From positions 2,604,001-2,668,000 of the forward strand of contig NC_012108.1 of NCBI RefSeq assembly GCF_000020365.1: a DNA stretch of 64,000 nucleotides, written 5' to 3'. Under the pieces are notes generated by a model. The model made no database searches. It saw nothing but the letters and a program-made list of their open reading frames with translations, and had not been told where the DNA came from. The stretch's first letter is position 1. Each line of letters opens with the position of its first letter. The translations under genes and the position numbers were made by a program. This DNA comes from Desulforapulum autotrophicum HRM2. Lineage in GTDB: Bacteria > Desulfobacterota > Desulfobacteria > Desulfobacterales > Desulfobacteraceae. This document shows positions 8,888-17,444 of the stretch, one piece after another.

Positions 8888-11306
8888 AAAAGAACCATTT
8901 GTCCTGTGGTTTGACCAATTAGAAATCGCGGATGTTCCCCTTGTCGGCGGGAAAAATGCAAGTCTTGGCGAGATGTACCAGTATCTGACACCCAAGGGTG
9001 TGAAATTACCCAATGGATTTGCCGTCACAGCCCATGCCTATCACTATTTCCTCGGCAAGGCAGGAATCAAGGATCAGATCCGGCAGACCCTGGATGGGTT
9101 GAACACCTATGATATGGACGATCTGGCCTTTCGCGGAAAAAAAGTAAGGGAGATGATCCTCAAGGCCGTCCTTCCCCTGGAACTTGAAACCGCCATCACC
9201 GATGCCTACGACATCCTGTGCAATCAGTATGGTGAAGATACCGATGTTGCGGTTCGATCGTCTGCAACGGCCGAAGACCTTCCGGACGCATCCTTTGCCG
9301 GTCAGCAGGAAACCTACCTCAATATCTGCGGCCACGATCAACTTCTGGATGCCTGCAGGCGGTGTTTTGCCTCTCTTTTTACGAACCGGGCCATTTCCTA
9401 TCGACAGGATAAACATTATGACCATTATTCCATTGGCCTCTCCATTGGCATTCAGAAAATGGTTCGATCGGACATGGCCTCTTCGGGCGTGATGTTCTCA
9501 ATTGATACTGAATCTGGATTCAAGGATGCCGTTTTCATCACCAGCGCCTATGGCCTGGGGGAAAACGTGGTCCAGGGTGCCGTTAATCCTGATGAATTTT
9601 ACGTGTTTAAACCGACCTTGAAACTGGGAAAAAAACCGATCATCTATCGAAAGGTCGGAGAAAAAAAAATCAAGATGATCTATTCAACTGACGGCAGTAA
9701 AAATCTGGTCAAGAACGTCATGGTGGATCTCAACGAGCGAATGAAATTGAGCATCACCGATGACGAGGTTTTATCCCTTGCCCGCTGGGCCTGCATTATT
9801 GAAGACCACTACTCTGAAAAAGCGGGTTTTCTGAAACCCATGGACATGGAATGGGCCAAGGACGGCAAGACTGGTGAACTGTTCATTGTTCAGGCAAGAC
9901 CTGAAACAGTCCACTCCCAGAAAGATCAGAATACCCTTCAACAATATGTATTAAAACAAGAGGGCAGGGTGCTGGCCACGGGCCAGAGCGTAGGCGAACT
10001 CATCGGTGCGGGAAAGGTACATGTAATCAAGGATGTCCATGACATCAGCAGGTTCAATCCAGGCGAGGTGCTGGTTACTGACATGACGGACCCGGACTGG
10101 GAGCCCATTATGAAAATCGCATCCGCCATTGTGACCAACCGGGGGGGCAGAACCTGCCATGCAGCCATCATCTCCCGGGAACTCAATATTCCCTGCGTGG
10201 TCGGGTGCCACGATGCCACCCAGCAACTCGTTCCCGGTCAGGCGGTCACTGTGGTATGCAGCAAGGGGGATGTGGGCTATGTCTATGACGGCGAACTCAG
10301 GTTCGAGATCCTGAAGACAGACCTTGCATCTATCCCGAAAACAAAGACAAAAATAATGATGAACATTGCATCCCCGGAGCAGGCGTTCAATCAAAGCTTT
10401 ATTCCCAATGACGGCGTTGGCCTGGCAAGGGAAGAATTTATCATCAGCAGCTATATCAAAATTCATCCCAAGGCATTGCTCTACTTTGATCAGGTTGAGG
10501 ACAGTGCAATCAGGGAAAAAATTGAAACCATCACCCACGGGTATACGGACAAACGACAGTTTTTCATTGATAAACTTGCCGAAGGTGCCGGCATGATCGC
10601 GGCAGCTTTTTATCCCAAGAAAGTGATCCTTCGCCTGTCTGATTTTAAATCCAATGAATATGCGAACCTCATTGGTGGACGACAGTTTGAACCGGTTGAA
10701 AAAAACCCCATGATCGGCTGGCGCGGTGCGTCACGATATTATGATCCCAACTACAGGGAGGCCTTTGGCCTTGAATGTCTTGGCATAAAAAAAGTCCGTG
10801 AAGAAATGGGGTTCGACAACCTCCAGGTGATGATTCCATTTCCCAGGACCGTTGACGAGGCAAAGAAAGTAATCAATGTCATGGCTGACTATGGTCTCAA
10901 ACAGGGCAAGGACGGGCTTGAGGTGATCGGCATGTGTGAAATTCCGGCAAATGTGATCCTGGCCGATGAGTTCCTGGATGTGTTTGACGGGTTTTCCATC
11001 GGCACCAACGATCTGACCCAGTTGATTCTGGGCGTTGACCGGGACAGTGAACTTGTCTCCAACATCTATGATGAGCGCAACCCTGCGGTCAAGAAAATGG
11101 TCAAGAGCGTGATTGAAATTGCCAACAAACGAGGCAAGTACATTGGTATCTGTGGCCAGGCGCCCAGCGATTACCCGGAATTTGCCGAGTTTGTGGTTGA
11201 GTGTGGCATTCAGACCATGAGCCTTACGCCGGACACCCTTATCAAGACGACCCTGGCAATTGCAAAACTTGAAAAAAAATTAGGAATAAGTCCGGGAAGC
11301 GTCTGA
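8880..11306 (+). CDS. ppsA: Phosphoenolpyruvate synthase
   Basis: An 808-residue cytoplasmic enzyme converting pyruvate and ATP to phosphoenolpyruvate, AMP and phosphate, the entry step of gluconeogenesis. The N-terminal ATP-binding domain is clear (VGGKNASLGEMYQYL; VRSSATAEDLPDASFAGQQE). The phosphohistidine domain carries the catalytic His in GGRTCHAAIISREL near residue 425. The C-terminal PEP-binding barrel has FSIGTNDLTQLILGVDRD and the GICGQAPSDYPE end motif. The length matches the family (about 790-800). It has its own promoter and a candidate leader ORF. A separate PPDK is encoded 9 kb away, so the cell has two routes between pyruvate and PEP. Confidence 0.97.
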   Translation: MDKKEPFVLWFDQLEIADVPLVGGKNASLGEMYQYLTPKGVKLPNGFAVTAHAYHYFLGKAGIKDQIRQTLDGLNTYDMDDLAFRGKKVREMILKAVLPLELETAITDAYDILCNQYGEDTDVAVRSSATAEDLPDASFAGQQETYLNICGHDQLLDACRRCFASLFTNRAISYRQDKHYDHYSIGLSIGIQKMVRSDMASSGVMFSIDTESGFKDAVFITSAYGLGENVVQGAVNPDEFYVFKPTLKLGKKPIIYRKVGEKKIKMIYSTDGSKNLVKNVMVDLNERMKLSITDDEVLSLARWACIIEDHYSEKAGFLKPMDMEWAKDGKTGELFIVQARPETVHSQKDQNTLQQYVLKQEGRVLATGQSVGELIGAGKVHVIKDVHDISRFNPGEVLVTDMTDPDWEPIMKIASAIVTNRGGRTCHAAIISRELNIPCVVGCHDATQQLVPGQAVTVVCSKGDVGYVYDGELRFEILKTDLASIPKTKTKIMMNIASPEQAFNQSFIPNDGVGLAREEFIISSYIKIHPKALLYFDQVEDSAIREKIETITHGYTDKRQFFIDKLAEGAGMIAAAFYPKKVILRLSDFKSNEYANLIGGRQFEPVEKNPMIGWRGASRYYDPNYREAFGLECLGIKKVREEMGFDNLQVMIPFPRTVDEAKKVINVMADYGLKQGKDGLEVIGMCEIPANVILADEFLDVFDGFSIGTNDLTQLILGVDRDSELVSNIYDERNPAVKKMVKSVIEIANKRGKYIGICGQAPSDYPEFAEFVVECGIQTMSLTPDTLIKTTLAIAKLEKKLGISPGSV

Positions 11307-11330
11307 TAAATCAGTTACGGGGTTATTTTT

Positions 11331-11873
11331 TCAAAGATCCAATGGTTCCGATTGGGGGTCGGGGTCCTGGGGTGGGGCGTCATTAAAAAACACCAGGGGC
11401 TTTCGATCCCGGTCGGCTATCTGACGGGCGGCACTCTCGGGTATGATCTCGAATCTGCCGTCAAGGTTGGCAATGGCCATTCGGCCATGGGTGAGATCGT
11501 TGGAAATTTTTTCGGAAAGAAACATTTTTTTTACTTTCTTTCCCACGACAAAGTAAAAGGGTGCGTCGTCATCACGCTCTTTCAGGGTTATCCGGTTGGT
11601 CTTGATCAGCTGTTTTATCTGAGCCATGGTTTCGCGCCTCTTTTTTTCTTCATTACGCAGGCGGTTTAGCTCACGGTTTCGCTCTTCATAGGCCAATCGT
11701 TCTTCCCGGGTGACGCTGTCTTCCACAGGGGCTGCTTGCCTTGTTTTTTGACCTTTAGTTTTTTGCCCCTTAGTCTTCTGGCTGGTGATGCGCTTATCAT
11801 GCTTGGCCTTATTGACCTGCTTTTTGTCCACAAGTCCTGCCTTGAGAAGCTGCTCCCTTAACGAGTTGCCCAT
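11331..11873 (-). CDS. DUF2058 (YaiL-type) family protein
   Basis: A 180-residue soluble protein starting MGNSLREQLLKAGLVDKKQ, the standard opening of DUF2058 proteins, followed by a lysine/glutamine-rich linker with a near-repeat (KTKGQKTKGQKT), a charged helix and a C-terminal globular part ending in an acidic, proline-rich tail. The family is widespread in Gram-negative bacteria and has no settled function; the basic helix would suit nucleic-acid contact, which is inference. I chose the ATG at 11873 because the family opening begins there; an upstream in-frame extension to 11969 is Cys-rich and not protein-like. It converges on ppsA with a 24-base gap. Confidence 0.85.
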   Translation of the reverse strand: MGNSLREQLLKAGLVDKKQVNKAKHDKRITSQKTKGQKTKGQKTRQAAPVEDSVTREERLAYEERNRELNRLRNEEKKRRETMAQIKQLIKTNRITLKERDDDAPFYFVVGKKVKKMFLSEKISNDLTHGRMAIANLDGRFEIIPESAARQIADRDRKPLVFFNDAPPQDPDPQSEPLDL

Positions 11874-12202
11874 TTCATTACCCCGTATGCATATCAAACA
11901 GTGACAGCAGAAGTGTCTGCCGCCGCAAGGTTTTAAAAATTCATTGTCTTCCCCTGACCTGGGTTCCATATATCATCTTATGGTTTCAAATTTCTACCCC
12001 TATCACCATTTTTTTAAAATAATTCCCCTTGTCCAAGAAATTATTTTCAGTTTCACGAAGAATCCAAATTGTCATGATCTGGTGGCGTCCCCCTGGATGG
12101 AGTTTGCAATTTTTAGTTGATTGTGTGAAAGTTGAAGTGCTATTAGTTGTGTGTTCTCCTCTGATAACTGGTACTTTACTGAAAAGGAAAAGGACGATAG
12201 CC
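11874..12202. other. Gene-free divergent region between DUF2058 and acyl-CoA dehydrogenase genes
   Basis: This 329-base stretch carries the leaders of two divergent genes. It is AT-rich with T- and A-runs around 12010-12050. I see no RNA gene, strong hairpin or convincing promoter pair. A frame open from 12029 into the dehydrogenase gene is rich in Trp, Val and Cys, unlike a family member, and is read as untranslated leader. Confidence 0.6.
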
Positions 12203-13447
12203 ATGTTTGACTACCTTTTAAACAATGAACAGATAACACTGCGGGATCAGGCCCGTGACTTTGTGAAATCCATCCCCAGAAAAATGATCCTGGACATGGA
12301 TGCTGACAAGATCCAATTCCCCAGGGAATTTTTGCAGGAGGCGGGAAGGCTGAATCTCATGGGGTGCCGTTATCCTGAAAAATGGGGAGGCAGGGGCATG
12401 GACTGGGTCTCCACCTGCATGGTCATGGAAGAGATTGGCGTGTTGGGGTACATTTTTGCCTGCACCTTTGGGGTGGGGGCCGAACTTGTGTGTGACGCCA
12501 TCATTCTCCACGGTACGGACGACCAGAAGGAACGATATGTCAAACCGTTGCTCAAGGGTGAAATCTTTGCCGCCGAATGCCTGACCGAACCCAGGGGAGG
12601 GTCGGATTTTTTCGGTACCACCACCACGGCCCGGGACATGGGAGACCACTTTCTTCTCAACGGTCAGAAACGATTCATTGTGGGAGGGGAGGGTGCAGAC
12701 TATTTTTTGGTTTATGCCAGGACTGATACTGATGTTGAGCCCCGTAACGGTATTTCCTGCTTTATCGTGGACAGACAAGAGGGCGTTGAAACCCAATACC
12801 TGTACGGACTCATGGGTTGCCGGGGGGGCGGGGCTGCCCGCATGGTTTTCAAGGATGTAAAGGTACCCAGGTATAACCTTGTTGGAGAACTCAACCAGGG
12901 CGTTAAAATCTTCAACACCATGATGATCCCGGAGCGCCTGGGTACGGCTGCCATGACCATTGGTGCTGCAGCACCGGCCGTGGATGTGGCAACCGGTTAC
13001 ACCTCAAAGAGAAAGGCCTTTGGCAAGCCTGTGGCAGCGTTCCAGGGTGTCTCTTTCCAGGTGGCTGAGGCAGTCACCCTGCTGGATGCCGCCCGGGCCA
13101 TGATCTATACCACGGCCCGGGCCGTTGATGGAAAAATCTATGAAAAAAAGATTCGCAGGCTGGTCTCCCAGTCTAAGAAATTCGTCACCGAATCCTGTCA
13201 AAAGGCAGTTCACAATGCCATGCAGGTCATGGGCGGTATCGGATACACCAATATCTACCCTGTGGAGCGGATTTTTAGGGATCTTCGTCTGGCCTCCATC
13301 TGGACTGGGACCAACGAGGTCATGTCCATGATCATTGCCAATGAATGGTACAAGGAGTACTGGCTAAAGAAAAAGAGTGGAAAAATTCGCAATATGGATG
13401 AAGATGCAGCCGAGGCCCATGCCGTTGATGAAAAAATTTTTGAGTAA
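12203..13447 (+). CDS. Acyl-CoA dehydrogenase family protein
   Basis: A 414-residue flavoprotein that should oxidise an acyl-CoA to the 2,3-enoyl-CoA and pass electrons to ETF. Family landmarks: N-terminal helical domain (NEQITLRDQARDFVKSIPRK), the FAD/substrate strand AECLTEPRGGSDFFGT, TSKRKAFGKPVAAFQG and the closing QVMGGIGYTNIYPVERIFRD. The usual C-terminal catalytic glutamate (YEGT type) is replaced by Thr in IWTGTNE. A glutamate in PERLGTAAMTIG lies where isovaleryl- and long-chain-acyl-CoA dehydrogenases place their base. The substrate is therefore unlikely to be deduced from medium-chain models. The start at 12203 gives the normal length. A small unknown gene follows after 40 bases. 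Confidence 0.9.
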   Translation: MFDYLLNNEQITLRDQARDFVKSIPRKMILDMDADKIQFPREFLQEAGRLNLMGCRYPEKWGGRGMDWVSTCMVMEEIGVLGYIFACTFGVGAELVCDAIILHGTDDQKERYVKPLLKGEIFAAECLTEPRGGSDFFGTTTTARDMGDHFLLNGQKRFIVGGEGADYFLVYARTDTDVEPRNGISCFIVDRQEGVETQYLYGLMGCRGGGAARMVFKDVKVPRYNLVGELNQGVKIFNTMMIPERLGTAAMTIGAAAPAVDVATGYTSKRKAFGKPVAAFQGVSFQVAEAVTLLDAARAMIYTTARAVDGKIYEKKIRRLVSQSKKFVTESCQKAVHNAMQVMGGIGYTNIYPVERIFRDLRLASIWTGTNEVMSMIIANEWYKEYWLKKKSGKIRNMDEDAAEAHAVDEKIFE

Positions 13448-13487
13448 CCCCCTTTTCTTGTTTTGATTTTACTAAAGGAGAAAGAAT

Positions 13488-13826
13488 ATGCCCATCAATA
13501 CGCTTCTGGATGTAAAGGGAAAATTTGAAATTCAAACCTATTATTCAAGACCCAAAGAGATAGACCGGCACAACCACATTCCCTTTTCCGGTTCTCCCCG
13601 AAAGCACCCCTTTGAGAAGGATAAAATCATACTGGTTGCTGATCCGTTTACTGCCAACACCTTTTATTATGAATTCAAAATAAAGGATATCGGCTTTGCC
13701 GAAGAGTTGGCCAATATAACCAATATTGACGGGGATTCCGTAGCCATGACCCGGATCTGGGTAAAAAAAAAGAGTGTGTCAATTCGGTGTACCCCCTTTA
13801 TCGTGGACACCATTGAGAGTGTTTGA
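13488..13826 (+). CDS. Unrecognised 112-residue protein downstream of acyl-CoA dehydrogenase
   Basis: A small soluble protein beginning MPINTLLDVKGKFEIQTYYS, with a strong ribosome site (AAAGGAGAAAG) eight bases before the ATG. It has a His-rich early segment (DRHNHIPFSGSPRKHPF), a central IILVADPFTANTFYYEF strand pattern and a VAMTRIWVKKKSVSIRC end. No signal peptide or membrane span is seen. Predicted strands alternate as in a compact beta protein. I have an unverified recollection that similar short proteins carry an automatic pyrophosphatase label, but I see no catalytic signature of that enzyme. Position suggests cotranscription with the dehydrogenase. Confidence 0.75.
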   Translation: MPINTLLDVKGKFEIQTYYSRPKEIDRHNHIPFSGSPRKHPFEKDKIILVADPFTANTFYYEFKIKDIGFAEELANITNIDGDSVAMTRIWVKKKSVSIRCTPFIVDTIESV

Positions 13827-13907
13827 TCAGGGAGACTGCAAGTGGAACGGGTAAGCTCTGCCGTTGCCGGCTGATATAACCTGTTTCATGGCGGCCTGTT
13901 TAAAATC

Positions 13908-13936
13908 TTGACAGGGGTAGGGGATCATACTAAAAA
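13908..13936 (+). promoter_or_regulatory. Candidate promoter of the amino-acid ABC importer operon
   Basis: A perfect TTGACA at 13908-13913 is followed after 17 bases by TAAAAA at 13931-13936 (four of six consensus bases), about 80 bases before the binding-protein start. Confidence 0.5.
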
Positions 13937-14018
13937 TAGAGATTTACTCTCCCTTAAACCCCTTGCCCTGATCGGTGGGAGGGAGCATTACTTTATATTT
14001 TACACCCAGGAGGTTTCC

Positions 14019-14765
14019 ATGAAAAAACAGACGGCTTTTGTTCTCACCCTGATGATGATCTGCTGCTTTGCAGCCACCGGCTTTGCCAAGAATATTACCG
14101 TGGCAACGGACACTAATTTTCCTCCCTTTGAATTCAAAGACCCTAAAACGGGTCACCACACGGGTTTTGACGTGGAACTGTGGAACGCTATTGCCCAGGA
14201 CATGGGGATTGAGTATGACCTTCAGCCCATGGATTTCAACGGTATTATTCCCGGGTTGCAGTCTGGACAGCTTGATGCCGGTATTGCAGGAATCACCATC
14301 AAACCGGAACGGGCCAAGGTGGTGGATTTCTCCGATCCCTATTACAACGCAGGACTTTTGCTCCTGGTCAAGGCTGACCGGACAGACATTACAAAAGTTG
14401 AGGACCTTGAGGGCAAAGTTGTTGCCACTAAACTCGGCACCACCAGCGACGATTTTTTAAAGAAAAACGCAAAGGCAAAGGAGATCAAACTCTATCCCAA
14501 CAATGACGCCATGTTCATGGAGCTTATGATGGGCGGTGCAGATGCTGTGATGTTTGATTCTCCCGTCATTGCCAATTATGTGCGAGAGGTGGGCAAGGAC
14601 AGGGTAAAGGTGGTGGGTCCCCTTTACATGGGACAATCCTATGGCATTGGTTTTCCTAAAGGCAGTCCCCTTGTGGACAAGGTTAACAAATCCCTTAAAA
14701 AACTCAAAGATAATGGTGACTATCGTACGCTCTATCTCAAGTGGTTTAACACCGAGCCCAAATAG
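14019..14765 (+). CDS. Polar amino-acid ABC transporter, periplasmic substrate-binding protein
   Basis: A 248-residue solute-binding protein. A signal peptide (MKKQTAFVLTLMMICCFAAT to GFA) is followed by the family-3 binding fold: VATDTNFPPFEFKDPKTG, FDVELWNAIAQDMG, GLQSGQLDAGIAGITIKPER and VDFSDPYYNAGLLLLV. This family delivers glutamine, glutamate, arginine or similar polar amino acids to the membrane permease. The ATG at 14019 is chosen because CAGGAGG precedes it and the signal peptide starts there. The next two genes encode the permease and ATPase, so the importer is complete with a single permease gene. The substrate cannot be fixed from sequence alone. Confidence 0.93.
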   Translation: MKKQTAFVLTLMMICCFAATGFAKNITVATDTNFPPFEFKDPKTGHHTGFDVELWNAIAQDMGIEYDLQPMDFNGIIPGLQSGQLDAGIAGITIKPERAKVVDFSDPYYNAGLLLLVKADRTDITKVEDLEGKVVATKLGTTSDDFLKKNAKAKEIKLYPNNDAMFMELMMGGADAVMFDSPVIANYVREVGKDRVKVVGPLYMGQSYGIGFPKGSPLVDKVNKSLKKLKDNGDYRTLYLKWFNTEPK

Positions 14766-14848
14766 ATTTATAACAATCATGGGCAGTGGAGGGACCTTTC
14801 AGATGGATGATGCCTCTTCTGCCCAGATCTGTTTAACAAGGAGTCAAC

Positions 14849-15520
14849 ATGGGCTTTCACTTTGACTGGCCTGTTTTTTTTGAGACCATTCCCATGCTCA
14901 TGCGGGGATTGAAGTTTACCATCATCATCGCCCTTGGGGGGCTTGGAGCGGGTTTTTTCCTCGGAGCCTTGTTCGGATTGCTCAAGCTTGCCCGCCACGC
15001 CGTTCCAAGAATACTGGCCATTGTCTACATTGAATCCATCCGGGGAACTCCCATGCTGGTCCAGGCCATGTTTCTATACTATGGCGTGCCCATGGCCATG
15101 GGACTGAGAATCCCTCCCATAACGGCAGGCATCATTATCATTGCCGTTAATTCCGGGGCCTATATCGCCGAGATTGTCCGGGGATCGGTGCAGTCCATAG
15201 ATCCTGGACAGACGGAAGCCGGGCGATCCATCGGACTCACCCGTTCCCAGACCATGGCCTACATCATCTGGCCCCAGGCATTCAAACGCATGATTCCCCC
15301 CCTTGGCAACCAGTTCATTATCAGCCTCAAAGATACCTCCCTTTTGATGGTCATTGGCGTTGGTGAGCTTTTAAGGACCGGTCAGGAGATCGTTGCGGTC
15401 AGCTTCAAAGCCTTTGAAGTCTATCTTTCCGTGGCCGTGGTTTATCTTGCCATGACCCTTTCCATTGCCCGGGGGCTTCGCATACTCGAACACCACCTTG
15501 AAATGAAAACAAAACGGTAA
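14849..15520 (+). CDS. Polar amino-acid ABC transporter, permease
   Basis: A 223-residue inner-membrane permease of the HisM/GlnP type with about five hydrophobic spans. The EAA loop that docks the ATPase is clear: AGRSIGLTRSQTMAYIIWPQ. YIESIRGTPMLVQAMFLYYG is the family motif of the second span. Since only one permease gene is present, the channel is probably a homodimer. AAGGAG lies seven bases before the ATG. It sits 83 bases after the binding-protein gene and 21 before the ATPase gene, in one transcription unit. Confidence 0.95.
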   Translation: MGFHFDWPVFFETIPMLMRGLKFTIIIALGGLGAGFFLGALFGLLKLARHAVPRILAIVYIESIRGTPMLVQAMFLYYGVPMAMGLRIPPITAGIIIIAVNSGAYIAEIVRGSVQSIDPGQTEAGRSIGLTRSQTMAYIIWPQAFKRMIPPLGNQFIISLKDTSLLMVIGVGELLRTGQEIVAVSFKAFEVYLSVAVVYLAMTLSIARGLRILEHHLEMKTKR

Positions 15521-15541
15521 TCAGCCGGAAAAGACAAGCAG

Positions 15542-16276
15542 ATGGAAATGATTAAAATTGAAAATCTTCATAAAAGCTATGCTAAGCTTGAGGTTATCAA
15601 GGGGATTGATCTGACGATTAAATCAGGTGAAGTGGTGTGTATCATTGGACCTTCAGGGTCTGGAAAGTCAACGGTACTTCGCTGCATCAACCGACTTGAA
15701 ACCCCCACTTCCGGCCGCATCATTGTTGATGGAAAGGATATCATGGATCCTTCAACGGACATTAACCATGTCCGGACCGAAGCGGGAATGGTCTTCCAGC
15801 AGTTTAACCTTTTTCCCCACATGACTGTTCTGGACAACGTGATCCTGGGCCCCCTCAAGGTTAGAAAAATTGCTCGTAACAATGCCGAATCCCTGGGTCT
15901 TTCCCTGCTCGAAAAGGTGGGCCTGGCGGACAAGGCAAAAAATTATCCAGAGCAGCTCTCTGGGGGTCAGAAACAGCGGGTGGCCATCGCAAGGGCCCTT
16001 TCCCTGAAACCCAAGGTGATCCTCTTTGACGAGCCCACTTCAGCCCTTGATCCTGAGCTTGTGGGTGAGGTTCTGGAAGTAATGAAAAAACTTGCCGCAG
16101 AAGGCATGACCATGGTTGTGGTAACCCATGAGATGGGGTTTGCAAGGGATGTGGCCGATCGGGTGATCTTCATCGACCAGGGTGTGATCCAGGAAGAAAA
16201 CTCGCCCAGGGAATTTTTTTCAAGCCCCAAGAATCCACGACTCAGGGATTTTCTGGGCAAGGTGGCTGAGCATTAG
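15542..16276 (+). CDS. Polar amino-acid ABC transporter, ATP-binding protein
   Basis: A 244-residue ABC ATPase of the GlnQ/HisP type. Walker A is GPSGSGKST near residue 37, the Q-loop is in [17 protein letters not shown], the signature is [15 protein letters not shown], Walker B is [14 protein letters not shown] and the switch His is in [16 protein letters not shown]. It powers uptake of a polar amino acid through the permease encoded just upstream. The next gene starts two bases after the stop, so an unrelated-looking membrane coiled-coil protein appears to be cotranscribed. Confidence 0.96.
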   Translation: MEMIKIENLHKSYAKLEVIKGIDLTIKSGEVVCIIGPSGSGKSTVLRCINRLETPTSGRIIVDGKDIMDPSTDINHVRTEAGMVFQQFNLFPHMTVLDNVILGPLKVRKIARNNAESLGLSLLEKVGLADKAKNYPEQLSGGQKQRVAIARALSLKPKVILFDEPTSALDPELVGEVLEVMKKLAAEGMTMVVVTHEMGFARDVADRVIFIDQGVIQEENSPREFFSSPKNPRLRDFLGKVAEH

Positions 16277-16277
16277 C

Positions 16278-17435
16278 ATGAAATATTTCCCCCTGAAAAC
16301 AGCATTGTTTTGTATCCTGTTTACGCCGCTTTTATATACGGCTGTTCTGGGAGGGCTTGAGTCGTTTCTGGGGCCGGTATACCAGCAAAAGGTTGAAAAT
16401 CGTCTGGTTGGCGACTCCAGCGTTTTGCTGGATGGAACGATTCGAATTCAAGATGCTGTGGGGCAAAATATTCACACCCTGCTGGCTAAAGATTTTTTAA
16501 TCAATTTTTTTGATTTTGATGTGGATATCCTAGTGACGGGCAAAGGGGGTGTGGTCCTTTTTCCACTGTTTGAGCCTCCTGAAATCGGGGACAATGGGGG
16601 ACGGTATACCTGGGATGCTGCTGTGGTTGCCAGGCAAAACTATGAACTCCTGGACAAGGGATTAAACGTAAAGATCACCGTCCGGATAGACCACGGCACG
16701 TTGGGGGCGAATCTTATTCTGGGAACCCTGATTGTCTTTTCTTTGTTGTTTTTTTATCTTTTCTATAAAAGGGGAACGGCAAAAGCCCTGTCTGACGATT
16801 GGGAAAAGGGTCTTCAGATGGAAAAGCTCAAGGCTGATGAAAAAGCGTTTAAACAGATTCTTAAGGACCTTGAAAAAGAGAGGCGTGAACTGGTTGAAAG
16901 TCTGAAATTCTTGACAGCTTCGCGCCAGGAGGAGCAAAAAAAAGCCAGCATTACCGAAGACGATATGTTTGATGAGATTGTTTCCCTGGAAAAAAAACTT
17001 CAGGAAAATACCAAGCTTCAACGTGAAAAAGAGCTGGAAATTTCTGAATTAAGGGAAAAAGTTGATAAACAGGAGCGTAGAAAAGGAACCTCGTCAAAGC
17101 GTCATTCCTTTGAGTTATCTAAAAAACGATTTGCCGTGCTGTATAAAAACCTGGACTTCACCCGAAGGGCATTAACCAGCATTTTTGAACTCAGTGATGA
17201 CATGCAGTTAAAGGCGGAAGAACTCATCCACCAACTCAATGAGGATATGACAAAGGTCATTGTAAAGCGAAAGGTTTTTGCCGGTAAAAAAAACAAAACC
17301 CCTTCTTTTGAGGTTCTTTTCGGTTATAACGGCAGGCTTTATTTTCGAACAAATGAACATAACAGGTGTGAAATACTCGTGGTTGGAACAAAAAACAGCC
17401 AGGACAGGGACATGGAATTCCTCCATAATCTTTAA
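16278..17435 (+). CDS. Unrecognised two-span membrane protein with coiled coil and RelE-like C-terminus
   Basis: A 385-residue protein I do not recognise as a whole. Residues 8-28 form a first membrane span. Residues 30-140 would be a periplasmic domain containing DVDILVTGKGGVVLFPLFEP. Residues 143-163 form a second span (LGANLILGTLIVFSLLFFYL). Residues 180-268 are a long charged coiled coil in the cytoplasm. Residues 278-385 form a compact domain ending FEVLFGYNGRLYFR and EILVVGTKNSQDRDMEFL, a pattern reminiscent of RelE/ParE-fold proteins. No antitoxin gene is adjacent. It starts two bases after an ABC ATPase gene and ends nine bases before an ExeA-OmpA ATPase gene, with which it probably works in the envelope. 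Function is not established. Confidence 0.75.
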   Translation: MKYFPLKTALFCILFTPLLYTAVLGGLESFLGPVYQQKVENRLVGDSSVLLDGTIRIQDAVGQNIHTLLAKDFLINFFDFDVDILVTGKGGVVLFPLFEPPEIGDNGGRYTWDAAVVARQNYELLDKGLNVKITVRIDHGTLGANLILGTLIVFSLLFFYLFYKRGTAKALSDDWEKGLQMEKLKADEKAFKQILKDLEKERRELVESLKFLTASRQEEQKKASITEDDMFDEIVSLEKKLQENTKLQREKELEISELREKVDKQERRKGTSSKRHSFELSKKRFAVLYKNLDFTRRALTSIFELSDDMQLKAEELIHQLNEDMTKVIVKRKVFAGKKNKTPSFEVLFGYNGRLYFRTNEHNRCEILVVGTKNSQDRDMEFLHNL

Positions 17436-17444
17436 AAGGATAAA

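Noticed and set aside
16278-17435. Toxin-antitoxin system at the RelE-like domain
   Set aside because: The domain is part of a large membrane protein and no small antitoxin gene adjoins it.
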